Positions 10,053-19,753 of a DNA stretch of 64,000 bases are shown one piece after another. The translations under genes were made by a program, and so were the position numbers. Source of the DNA: Pagrus major (taxonomy: Eukaryota; Chordata; Actinopteri; Spariformes; Sparidae); contig NC_133223.1 of NCBI RefSeq assembly GCF_040436345.1, positions 24,120,410 through 24,184,409 of the forward strand, given 5' to 3'. Position 1 is the stretch's first letter; every line of letters starts with the position of its first letter. The notes under the pieces were generated by a model. The model saw only the letters and a list, made by a program, of their open reading frames with translations, searched no databases and had not been told where the DNA came from.

Positions 10053-11311
10053 TCTATTCCTCAAAGTTTTGACAAAGATCAAATGTTTTCTTTACTATAT
10101 ATTGTGATTCTGGGTTAAGGTTTGTGTTTCTACGTGACTGATGAAAACAGATTTCAGTATATGTTGACCAACAAAACATTTAACTGGGATAAAAAGCAGC
10201 ATACTAACTCCAGTGGCTCAGACTTCATGATCAAAATGTCTTTCTCATTTGTGTCCTGATACTTCTTTAATTCATTTTGCTAAAAGCCGCTATCTGTGCA
10301 ATTTCACTGCAGATACAGCATATGTGCTTTAACATTTGCACTATCTGGAGAAAGATAGTTGATTGTTGAGTGTCATTCTGAGGTCTTCAAATACAGATGC
10401 TTTGGGTTAAAATTTCAGGCCGAATACTGACCCAAGGCCTTGATATATGACAACCTGGGAATGTGACTCAAAAATCAACTATATTTCTCCAGAATCGCCT
10501 TCCCTACTTAATCTTATAATCGAACATATTGAAAAAACAACTTTTTAATTACAGCTTGTAATTTGTTTGGGAATGATAGTTTGTCAGGTAACCATTATGC
10601 AGCAGTACACTCCATACAGTTTTCCTTAAACAAACAACACCTGTATATTTTTAACTCAAGAGCAGTGCCAGGGCATTTGATGTTCCATGCTGATTTCAAG
10701 CTTAAACTGCAGTTAGGTTGGTTAAATACAATATTGTCTTTAGCGTTGTTTGTTATCGTGTCCATGTTTCCACTCAGATTGTCTTTTTACTGTTTAATAC
10801 ATAAAAATTTGAAATGGATACATTTGTTTTTGGTAAAACACTTTTTTACAACAAGAATGTAAAGTCCTCAAGTATCTAATTATTCAATAATGAAGATAAG
10901 CAATAAAATTCATTATATACATTTTGCTTCATACTATTCTGAAATATCCAAGATGTCTTATTTCAAACAAATGCAACCACATTTCATGTAGTGTAGCTTG
11001 TGTTTTTCTCATTTTTTATCAAATTGAAATGTTAGTCTCTGCTTAGGGGACAACTTGTTTTGTGGGTGCTAGGCTGACATAACATCATATAAATTATAAA
11101 ATTATAAACACATGTATGTAATAATGTCACACTTGTGCAAAAGACCATTATCATATAAAACAAGAAAATGTTATTCATTTGAATGGAATCAGCACTTTTC
11201 TTAGTGAGAAATGTTTTTGCCGAAGTCTCAAGAATCAGTGAGTCTGAAAGTCATAACATGACATAAAATGTAACTAAGCTTTATTTTGAAAGGGTAACCA
11301 GACATTGTTAG
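10053..11311. other. OR4 3' flank and spacer
   Basis: No gene seen. The shared OR 3' flank (10186-10496) is followed by about 800 bases of AT-rich sequence repeated after OR5 (16697-17498). A 99-codon open frame at 10563 has no recognisable domain and is not kept intact in the OR5 copy, so I do not call it a gene. Confidence 0.55.
10344..10493. mobile_element. 150-bp inverted-repeat element, copy 3
   Basis: Same ends as at 4147 (TCTGGAGAAAGATAGTTGAT and ACTATATTTCTCCAGA), one substitution in the right arm. Confidence 0.65.
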
Positions 11312-11473
11312 TTAATCTCCTCGTTGTTTGTAATGTGACCGATAATTAAGGTGTCATCTGCATACCTCACAATGGAGTTCTCATGATGTTTGGGAGTGCA
11401 GTCATGGGTGTACAGTGTGAACAGGAGGGGGCTGAGCACACAGCCCTGGGGGGCTTCGGTGTTGAGCACCTAC
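11312..11473 (-). mobile_element. Rex1-like LINE, reverse transcriptase core fragment
   Basis: Minus-strand translation reads NTEAPQGCVLSPLLFTLYTH, then a short gap and VRYADDTLIIGHITNNEE. This is the reverse-transcriptase palm with the catalytic Tyr-Ala-Asp-Asp intact, without a complete ORF around it. A related 3' stretch follows at about 11530-11690, reminiscent of 6250-6380. Clade assignment (Rex1/CR1-like) is tentative. Confidence 0.7.
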
Positions 11474-11823
11474 AGAACATAGAGAAAGTGAAACTGTCAA
11501 TACAAACTTTCTGGTGTCTGCTTGTGAGGAAGTCCTATATCTATTTGTGAAGTACTCAAACCTAGAGTGTTAGCTTTCTAATCGGTTTCATGGGTGAGAT
11601 TGTATTGAATCTTGAGTTTAATCAACAACATCTAGACTAACAACTAAAACAAACTAGAATTACCACATCACGGTTGTATGTGTAAGGGGGGGGTTTAATG
11701 TAAGGGGGAAAGGTGGGTTCTTTTTTATCAGGTGGAGATCAATACTGAGGAGACCAAAGAGCCAAAGTTCAAGTTAAAAACAGTTCAAATGTATTTAACA
11801 CTTGTTTGAATGCATATAGTTAA

Positions 11824-11919
11824 GAGTCCCAAATATATTAAAATCCAGATTAAAAGAGTCCCAAATATGTTAAAAATCCAGTTCAGTTTAAAGGATCCCC
11901 AAATATATTAATATCCCAG
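11824..11919 (+). repeat. Three-unit imperfect tandem repeat
   Basis: GAGTCCCAAATATATTAAAA and two diverged repeats (units of about 33-37 bases) stand just before the L2-like LINE. The same set is found before the second LINE copy at about 18010-18108. Confidence 0.6.
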
Positions 11920-11942
11920 CATCCCTTAAAACCTGCAGTCCA

Positions 11943-13123
11943 GTGTATCAGAGAAAAGGTGGCGGCTCGTCAGTCTCCCTCTCGCCACCAGCCTGGTATA
12001 CCACCGTCCTTGCTCGGCACGGTGTAAAGCCACTCCTAAAGAAACCCACCCTAGACTCAGCTGACATCCAAAACTACAGACCTGTATCTCTTCTTTCATT
12101 CCTCTCTAAAAACCTGGAACGCGCCGTCTACAACCAACTGTCCTCCTATCTTTCACAAAACGACCTCCTTGACCCAAAACAGTCAGGCTTCGGGACTGCT
12201 CACTCCACTGAGACGGCCCTCTTCACAGTGACTGAGTTCCTCATTGCCGCCAGAGCCTCGTCCCACTCATCCATCCTCATTCTCCTCGACCTATCTGCTG
12301 TGTTTGACACAGACAACCACCAAATCCTCCTCTCCACTCTGGCTGAACTTGGCATCGCTGACTCTGCTCTAACCTGGTTCACATCATACCTGACAAATCG
12401 CACCTTCCAAGTCATTTGGAATGGCTCCTTGTCCAAACCCTGCTTTCTGGAAACTGGTGTCCCTCAAGGCTCAGTACTACGACCACTTCTGTTTTCACTA
12501 TTCACTAGATCACTAGGCTCTGCAATCACATCACATTGATTCTCCTACCACTGTTATGCAGACGACAACCAACTGTTCATCTCTTTCCCCCATCCTCTAA
12601 CACCCACGTTGCAACGCACATCTCGGAATGTCTGGCAGACATCTCCGCTTGGACAACTGCGCATCACCTCAAGCTCAACCTTCATAAATCTGAACTCTTC
12701 TTCATCCCGGGGAAAGACTGCCCTCGCATGGACCTGTCAATCACTATCGAGGACGTCACAGTATCGCCTTCATCGACTGCGAGGAACCTGGGTGTAATCC
12801 TCGACAACAGACTATCTTGCACCCCCATCATCACTGCTGTGGCCCGATCCTGCAGATTTGCCCTCTACAACATCCGCAGGATCTGGTCTTTCCTCACAAA
12901 GGACGCAACGCAACTCCTGGTCCAAGCGCTGGTCATCTCCCGCCTGGACTACTGCAACTCGCTCTTGGCTGGACTCCCAGCCTCTTCGACTGAACCGTTG
13001 CAGTGTATCCAGAACGCTGCAGCGCGCCTCATTTTTAATCTACCCAAATTCTCCCATGTGACCCCCCTCCTCCGTGACCTCCACTGGCTTCTTATTGCAG
13101 CCTGCATTCGATTCAAGACATTT
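11943..13123 (+). mobile_element. L2-like LINE fragment, copy 1 (reverse transcriptase)
   Basis: The frame at 11943-12539 gives RT fingers and palm: NYRPVSLLSFLSKNLERAVY, LLDPKQSGF, LLDLSAVFDT, GVPQGSVLRPLLFSL. It ends at an in-frame TGA (12537-12539) immediately before the sequence for FSYHCYADD. Further on, a shifted frame gives the thumb (LNLHKSELFFIPGKD, ARNLGVILDNRLSC, ISRLDYCNSLLAGLP). The 5' half (endonuclease) and the true 3' end are missing. Catalytic motif codons remain but the protein cannot be made. Clade L2/CR1 (Maui-like) is from memory of the motifs. Confidence 0.85.
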
Positions 13124-13200
13124 ACATTTACATTTAGGGCATTTAGCAGACACTTTTGTCCAAAGCGACTTCCAATAAGTACATTTGTCACAAAAAAGAA
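13124..13200 (+). repeat. Teleost interspersed repeat joined to LINE end
   Basis: ACATTTAGGGCATTTAGCAG followed by ACACTTTTGTCCAAAGCGAC is a very frequent fish repeat. It replaces the LINE C-terminus directly after IRFKTF. The same junction occurs at 19310. It marks an insertion or template switch that predates the duplication. Confidence 0.6.
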
Positions 13201-13337
13201 ACCACAACATATCACTGTCGATAAAGTAGAAAAGGAAAAATAGAAACAGTTTTCAAGCCCTCATCTGAGCATGGTAGATGCTATTTATCAAAGATACCTA
13301 AGTACATAAGTGCTATGGTTTAAGTGCTAAGGGTATT

Positions 13338-14632
13338 AGGGCCCGAGCAGGAAACCTGCTAGGTCCCTATTGTTTTTGTAGTGATCCTTTTTTTTTTCTT
13401 TGTCCCAAATAATCGCATTTTTCACTGCCTGAACATACCCCAAAACTCACCAAACTTAGAATATACATCACACCTGGCAAAAAATGTTATAATCTCTTGT
13501 CGTTGTGAATTTTCACCACTAGGTGGCGCTATAATCAAGGAAAGTGCGTTTTGCCTTATAACTGCCATATACTTTGTCGCACATTCAAAAACCTTATATC
13601 CATGCGTTCATGAATTGTGCTGAATCTCCTGATAATTTGCACGAAACTTTACACACAGCATCTGTGGACCCTTCTGACAAAATTTATTAAAAGAATTTTG
13701 ATATTCCAAAGAATACTCAAGTTATTAAATAACAACTTCCCGCAGATTTTGTTCCAAACAGAAGTGTTGCGTATCTCCACATTGGTTTGTCCAAATGACA
13801 TGAAACTCAGGTTACTACTTCCCCATGAGCCCCTAAGGCTCTGTGCAAAATTCTGGGCGATGAACACTAGGTGGCGCTCTTTAAATTGAAGCATTTTATA
13901 GCTCCACATCGGTTGCTCAGATTAACACGAAACTTGGTAGAATTATTGTCAATGCCCTCCTGAGGATATCCGTTGAAGGTTTTACCGATCCGACACTAGG
14001 TGGCGCTCTGGTGGCAGGCTAATTTAATATTTGGCACTGTGCCCACACCATAGCCCTTATGGATATGAAATTGATAGGGGTGGTATAGACTAACCCCTGT
14101 AACTCACACACCAAAAATGACCAGCAGGTGGCGCTATTATCAACAAAAAAAACGTTTTTGCTAATAACTCCCACATAATATGGCGCACATTGTTAAACCT
14201 TATATCTACGTGTTCCCTGCATTCAGCTGAATTGTGTGATATAGGCCACGCCCACTTTCTCGCTAAATTTCCATTCGCAAATTCACAAAAAATGAAAAAC
14301 CTACTTTTTTGAACTCCTCCCAGGCAATTTCTCCGATTTGCACAAAACTTTGCACAGAGTATTTGTGGACCCTCCTGAGAAAAAGTTATCTAAACAATTG
14401 TGATAGTCCAAAGAATGCCCAAAAAATAGAACAACAATTTCCTGCACATTGTGGTCAAACAGACATTCTTGCATATCTTCACCAAATACAGTCCGATTAA
14501 CACACGGACAATTAAGGCACGCATACACAATAATCGGGCAATTGGGCCGGATAAGCGCTACGCCCCGGCAGCAGCACACCCCGACGCGCGTTGACTGCGA
14601 GGGCCTGTTCATCACTGCTTGCAGTTTTAATT
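13338..14632. mobile_element. GGGCCCGAGC-type long teleost repeat
   Basis: Starts GGGCCCGAGCAGGAAACCTG and ends near GCGAGGGCCTGTTCATCACT. The inside is made of loosely repeated units with the phrases 'caccactaggtggcgct' and 'ttgcacgaaactttacacac'. I know this as an abundant fish repeat of unclear class. No protein is encoded; the open frames inside are chance. It carries the CTCF-like motif array. Confidence 0.6.
13516..14135 (+). promoter_or_regulatory. Four CTCF-like core motifs, same orientation
   Basis: Matches to the vertebrate CTCF core (CCASYAGRKGGCRS): CCACTAGGTGGCGCT at 13516-13530, ACACTAGGTGGCGCT at 13864-13878 and 13993-14007, CCAGCAGGTGGCGCT at 14121-14135. The first and last fit the consensus fully. 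All point the same way, inside one repeat between OR4 and OR5. Binding in vivo is inference. Confidence 0.5.
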
Positions 14633-14979
14633 TTTATTTATTTATTTTTTTTTTGGGGGGGGGGGGGGGGTCATGCTATGAGGGGTCCAGGTGAAGTCTG
14701 AACAAGTGGGTCTTGAGTCTTTTGCGGAAGATGGCAAGTGACTCTGTGATGGACGGACAGCCCCAAAACATAATGCCCCCAGCCACGGCTATCACCAGCG
14801 TGGAGGCATAAGAAACAGAAAAACAGAAAGAGATTCTCTGCATTTCTAGCAGTTTTCAACAGTTTAACATTGTGACCGCCTGCAGAGGAAAGGCTAAATA
14901 AAAGTACAGTTCTACAGGATATGTATCTAGGTACATATCCTGCATTTCAACAAATGCTGTCAAAATATTATTTTAGAAA
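14633..14979. other. Poly-T/poly-G tract and repeat before OR5
   Basis: A T-run followed by 16 consecutive G (14655-14670) that could form a G-quadruplex, then a piece of the common teleost repeat (14745-14812) and the CCTGCAGAGGAAAGGC block also seen before OR3 and OR4. No gene seen. Confidence 0.6.
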
Positions 14980-15324
14980 ATGAAATTAATGTCTTGAGTA
15001 TACACAATTAATTACATGTAATATTTTAAGTACTTATAATTATGAATTTATCTAGTTTTAACATGAATAAGACTTTTCTGTGTCAGACCTTTTTTTCCCC
15101 TTTTGTCTCAAGAGTCAATGTTGATGCTGGTCAAACTAATGACCTGGTTATTTTGATAACTGCTATGCTAAAAGAGAAAACAGAGTTTGAATTCCTCTGT
15201 GTTTTGTTGTTGTAGCCAAGCTGTTACTAATATAAGTTGTAACGGCAAACGCCCTGTACTCATATGACCATTTATGCTGTGACACGGTGGATGAAACATT
15301 TGACAAGACGGGTGTTCTCTGATA
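14980..15324 (+). promoter_or_regulatory. Conserved upstream block of OR5
   Basis: Same block as before OR4: TAAT cores, GTCTCAAGAGTC, acceptor-like CTGTGTTTTGTTGTTGTAG, and the invariant 60 bases before ATG with small changes (GACACGGTGGATGAAACA). Role inferred from conservation. Confidence 0.45.
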
Positions 15325-16254
15325 ATGGAAAATGTTTCTATTGTAAGAATTTTTATTCTAACAGGGTTAAATGAGACAAATAACTACAGAGTAGTTCTCT
15401 TCCCACTCACTTTACTGTATTACTGCATGATTTTGTTTTTCAATATGACTATCATCATGATCATCATTTTGGATAAAAACCTGCATGAACCTATGTATAT
15501 TTTATTGTGCAGTTTTTGCATTAATGGACTTTATGGGACCGCAGGTTTCTACCCTAAATTCATCTTTGATCTATTGTCTTCTTCTCATGAAATCTCATAT
15601 GAAGCATGTCTCCTACAGGCTTTTGTCATGTACTCTTCTATTTGCAGTGATTTGTCTATTCTAGCCGTCATGGCGTACGACAGATATCTGGCTATATGTC
15701 GACCACTGCACTACCACTCTTTCATGTCTAAGAGGAGGGTATGTCAGATGGTGTGTTTCTCCTGGATAACACCTTTCTGCATCTTCTCCAACAATATTGT
15801 GATGACATCAGGACTTAGATTGTGCAGTACAGCCATGAAAAAAATTGTATGTGTGAATTGGATGATTGTTAAACTTGCATGCCCTGATGCTAACACTATT
15901 CCAAACAACATAATTGCATATTTTACAATTTTCTTGTATGTGTCTCATGGGTTTTTCGTCATTTGGACTTATATGCATCTCATCAAAACTTCTGTGAGGT
16001 CCAAAGATGACAGAGTAAAGTTTATGCAGACATGTGTGCCCCATTTAGCCTCTTTAACTACATTTGTAGCTATAATAGTTTTTGATTTCATGTACATGCG
16101 ATTTGGCTCCACAGATTTACCTCAAAGCCTTCAAAACTTCATCTCTATAGAATTTCTGCTCATTCCTCCTGTTTTGAATCCTCTGATATATGGATTCAAA
16201 CTGACCAAAATACGACACAGAATTCTGGGTTTTGTTTATGTTCAAAGAAAATGA
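15325..16254 (+). CDS. Odorant receptor OR5
   Basis: Single-exon odorant receptor, 309 residues, starting Met-Glu-Asn-Val-Ser. It shares the TM2 LHEPMYILLCSFC, MAYDRYLAICRPLHY, KFMQTCVPHL and PPVLNPLIYG signatures with OR3/OR4. Private changes: Ser135 for Thr in the second intracellular loop (HSFMSKRR), Phe151 for Leu, Met160 and Gly163 in TM4/second loop (Val-Met-Thr-Ser-Gly-Leu), and Met179 in NWMIV. Intact frame. Its flanks are the second copy of the OR4 duplication unit, while the coding sequence is about as close to OR3 as to OR4. Confidence 0.95.
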   Translation: MENVSIVRIFILTGLNETNNYRVVLFPLTLLYYCMILFFNMTIIMIIILDKNLHEPMYILLCSFCINGLYGTAGFYPKFIFDLLSSSHEISYEACLLQAFVMYSSICSDLSILAVMAYDRYLAICRPLHYHSFMSKRRVCQMVCFSWITPFCIFSNNIVMTSGLRLCSTAMKKIVCVNWMIVKLACPDANTIPNNIIAYFTIFLYVSHGFFVIWTYMHLIKTSVRSKDDRVKFMQTCVPHLASLTTFVAIIVFDFMYMRFGSTDLPQSLQNFISIEFLLIPPVLNPLIYGFKLTKIRHRILGFVYVQRK

Positions 16255-17498
16255 CCTCTTCCTCAAAGTTTTGACAAAGATCAAAAGTTTTCTTTACTAT
16301 ATATTATGATTTCTGGGTTAAGGTTTGTGTTTCTACGTGACTGATGAAAACAGATTTCAGTATATGTTGACCAACAAAACATTTAACTGGGATAAAAAGC
16401 AGCATACTAACTCCAGTGGCTCAGACTTCATGATCAGAATGTCTTTCTCATTTGTGTCCTGATACTTCTTTAATTCATTATGCTAAAGGCCTCTATCTGT
16501 GCAATTTCAATGCAGACACAGCATATGTGCTTTAACATTTGCACTATCTGGAGAAAGATAGTTGATTGTTGAGTGTCATTCAGAGGTCGTCAAATACAGA
16601 TGCTTTGGGTTAAAATTTCAGGCCGAATACTGACCCAAGGCGTTGATACATGACAACCTGGGAATGTGACTCAAAAATCAACTATATTTCTCCAGAATCG
16701 CCTTCCCTACTTAATCTTATAATCGAACATATTGAAAAAACAACTTTTTAATTAAAGCTTGTAATTTGTTTGGGAATGATAGTTTGTCAGGTAACCATTA
16801 TGCAGCAGTACACTCCATACAGTTTTCCTTAAACAAACAACACCTGTATATTTTTAACGAGGGCGTTTGATGTTCCATGCTGATTTCAAGCTTAAACTGC
16901 AGTTAGGTTGGTTAAATACAATATTGTCTTTAGCGTTGTTTGTTATTGTGTCCATGTTTCCACTCAGATTTTCTTTTTACTGTTTAATACATAAATTTGA
17001 AATGGATACATTTGTTTTTGGTAAAACACTTTTTTACAACAAGAATGTAAAGTCCTCAAGTATCTAATTATTCAATAATGAAGATAAGCAATAAAATTCA
17101 TTATATACATTTTGCTTCATACTATTCTGAAATATCCAAGCTGTCTTATTTTAAACAAATGCAACCACATTTCATGTAGTGTAGCTTGTGTTTTTCTCAT
17201 TTTTTATCAAATTGAAATGTTAGTCTCTGCTTAGGGGACAACTTGTTTTGTGGGTGCTAGGCTGACATAACATCATATAAATTATAAAATTATAAACACA
17301 TGTATGTAATAATGTCACACTTGTGCAAAAGACCATTATCATATAAAACAAGAAAATGTTATTCGTTTGAATGGAATCAGCACTTTTCTTAGTGAGAAAT
17401 GTTTTTGCCGAAGTCTCAAGAATCAGTGAGTCTGAAAGTCATAACATGACATAAAATGTAACTAAGCTTTATTTTGAAAGGGTAACCAGACATTGTTA
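16255..17498. other. OR5 3' flank and spacer
   Basis: Copy of 10053-11311: shared OR 3' flank from 16389 and then AT-rich sequence. No gene seen. Confidence 0.55.
16547..16696. mobile_element. 150-bp inverted-repeat element, copy 4
   Basis: Same ends and interior as the copy at 10344, brought here by the segmental duplication. Confidence 0.65.
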
Positions 17499-17661
17499 GT
17501 TAATCTCCTCGTTGTTTGTAATGTGACCGATAATTAAGGTGCCATCTGCATACCTCACAATGGAGTTCTCATGATGTTTGGGAGTGCAGTCATGGGTGTC
17601 CAGTGTGAACAGGAGGGGGCTGAGCACACAGCCCTGGGGGGCTTCGGTGTTGTGCACCTAC
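17499..17661 (-). mobile_element. Rex1-like LINE RT fragment, duplicated copy
   Basis: Same reading as at 11312 (minus strand, Tyr-Ala-Asp-Asp kept), with a few substitutions such as GGTGCCATCTGCATACC for GGTGTCATCTGCATACC on the + strand. Confidence 0.7.
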
Positions 17662-18129
17662 AGAACATAGAGAAAGTGAAACTGTCAATACAAACTTTCT
17701 GGTGTCTGCTTGTGAGGAAGTCCTATATCTATTTGTGAAGTACTCAAACCTAGAGTGTTAGCTTTCTAATTGGTTTCATGGGTGAGATTGTATTGAATCT
17801 TGAATTTAATCAACAGCATCTAGACTAACAACTAAAACAAACTAGAATTACCACATCACGGTTGTATGTGTAAGGGGGGGTTTAATGTAAGGGGGAAAGG
17901 TGGGTTCTTTTTTATCAGGTGGAGATCAATACTGAGGAGACCAAAGAGCCAAAGTTCAAGTTAAAAACAGTTCAAATGTATTTAACACTTGTTTGAATGC
18001 ATATAGTTAAGAGTCCCAAATATATTAAAATCCATTTTAAAAGAGTCCCAAATATGTTAAAAATCCAGTTCAGTTTAAAGGATCCCCAAATATATTAATA
18101 TCCCAGCATCCCTTAAAACCTGCAGTCCA

Positions 18130-19309
18130 GTGTATCAGAGAAAAGGTGGTGGCTCGTCAGTCTCCCTCTCGCCACCAGCCTGGTATACCACCGTCCTTGC
18201 TCGGCACGGTGTAAAGCCACTCCTAAAGAAACCCACCCTAGACTCAGCTGACATCCAAAACTACAGACCTGTATCTCTTCTTTCATTCCTCTCTAAAAAC
18301 CTGGAACGCGCCGTCTACAACCAACTGCCCTCCTATCTTTCACAAAACGACCTCCTTGACCCAAAACAGTCAGGCTTCGGGACTGCTCACTCCACTGAGA
18401 CGGCCCTCTTCACAGTGACTGAGTTCCTCATTGCCGCCAGAGCCTCGTCCCACTCATCCATCCTCATTCTCCTCGACCTATCTGCTGTGTTTGACACAGA
18501 CAACCACCAAATCCTCCTCTCCACTCTGGCTGAACTTGGCATCGCTGACTCTGCTCTAACCTGGTTCACATCATACCTGACAAATCGCACCTTTCAAGTC
18601 ATTTGGAATGGCTCCTTGTCCAAACCCTGCTTTCTGGAAACTGGTGTCCCTCAAGGCTCAGTACTACGACCACTTCTGTTTTCACTATTCACTAGATCAC
18701 TAGGCTCTGCAATCACATCACATTGATTCTCCTACCACTGTTATGCAGACGACAACCAACTGTTTATCTCTTTCCCCCATCCTCTAACACCCACGTTGCA
18801 ACGCACATCTCAGAATGTCTGGCAGACATCTCCGCTTGGACAACTGCACATCACCTCAAGCTCAACCTTCATAAATCTGAACTCTTCTTCATCCCGGGGA
18901 AAGACTGCCCTCGCATGGACCTGTCAATCACTATCGAGGACGTCACAGTATCGCCTTCATCGACTGCGAGGAACCTGGGTGTAATCCTCGACAACAGACT
19001 ATCCTGCACCCCCAACATCACTGCTGTGGCCCGATCCTGCAGATTTGCCCTCTACAACATCCGCAGGATCTGGTCTTTCCTCACAAAGGACGCAACGCAA
19101 CTCCTGGTCCAAGCGCTGGTCATCTCCCGTCTGGACTACTGCAACTCGCTCTGGACTCGCTGGACTCCCTGCCTCTGCGACTGAACCGTTGCAGTGTATC
19201 CCGAACGCTGCAGCGCGCCTCATTTTTAATCTACCCAAATTCTCCTATGTGACCCCCCTCCTCCGTGACCTCCACTGGCTTCTTATTGCAGCCTGCATTC
19301 GATTCAAGA
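18130..19309 (+). mobile_element. L2-like LINE fragment, copy 2
   Basis: Duplicate of the element at 11943. It keeps the same TGA before FSYHCYADD and the same later frame shift. It also has its own damage in the thumb: after ISRLDYCNSL the frame runs into TRWTPCLCD and stops at 19182-19184, where copy 1 reads on through LLAGLP. Shared damage dates the insertion before the duplication and private damage came after. Confidence 0.85.
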
Positions 19310-19440
19310 CATTTACATTTAGGGCATTTAGCAGACACTTTTGTCCAAAGCGACTTACAATAAGTACATTTGTCACAAAAAAGAAACCACAACATATCAC
19401 CGTCAATAAAGTAGAAAAGGAAAAATAGAAACAGTTTTCA
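19310..19440 (+). repeat. Teleost repeat at LINE end, with duplication breakpoint
   Basis: Same GGGCATTTAGCAGACACTTT repeat as at 13124. Right after GAAACAGTTTTCA (19428-19440) the sequence switches straight into the OR6 promoter block. In the first unit the same point continues AAGCCCTCATCTGAGC. This is a visible rearrangement junction. Confidence 0.65.
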
Positions 19441-19753
19441 TTTACATGTAATATTTTAAGTACTTATAATTATGAATTTATCTAGTTTTAACTTGAATAA
19501 CACTTTTCTGTGTCAGACTTTTATTCCCCCCTTGTCTCAAGAGTCAATGTTGATGCTGCCCAAACTAATGAGCTGGTTATTTTGATAAGTGCTATGCTAA
19601 AAGAGAAAACAAAGTTTGAATTCCTTTGTGTTTTGTTGTTGTAGCCAAGCTGTTACTAATAGAAGTTGAAACGGCAAACGCCCTGTACTCATATGACCAT
19701 TTATGCTGTGAGACGGTGGAAGAAGAATTTGACAAGACGGGTGTTCTCTGATA
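19441..19753 (+). promoter_or_regulatory. Upstream block of OR6, truncated at its 5' side
   Basis: Begins at TTTACATGTAATATTTTAAG, inside the block shared by OR3-OR7, so upstream parts are lost at the duplication junction. Still present: TAAT cores, GTCTCAAGAGTC, the acceptor-like TTGTTGTTGTAG, and the invariant bases before the ATG. Confidence 0.45.

Larger units (their letters stand above)
8600..19440. repeat. Large tandem duplication carrying OR4 and OR5
   Basis: About 8600-13256 recurs at about 14790-19440, with OR gene, 3' flank, inverted-repeat element, Rex1-like piece, a small 3-unit tandem repeat, and L2-like LINE, all in the same order. Between the two units lies about 1.5 kb present only once, mostly the GGGCCCGAGC element. 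The copies share the LINE's broken frames, so the LINE was already dead when the block was copied. Confidence 0.85.

Noticed and set aside
10563-10862. 99-codon frame after OR4
   Set aside because: The duplicated copy after OR5 has lost part of it and shows no sign of protein constraint.
12536-13243. 235-codon frame as an independent gene
   Set aside because: It is the out-of-frame thumb region of the L2-like LINE running into another repeat.
13381-14694. Several 60-104-codon open frames on both strands
   Set aside because: All are within the GGGCCCGAGC repeat or its neighbour; no domain or codon pattern.
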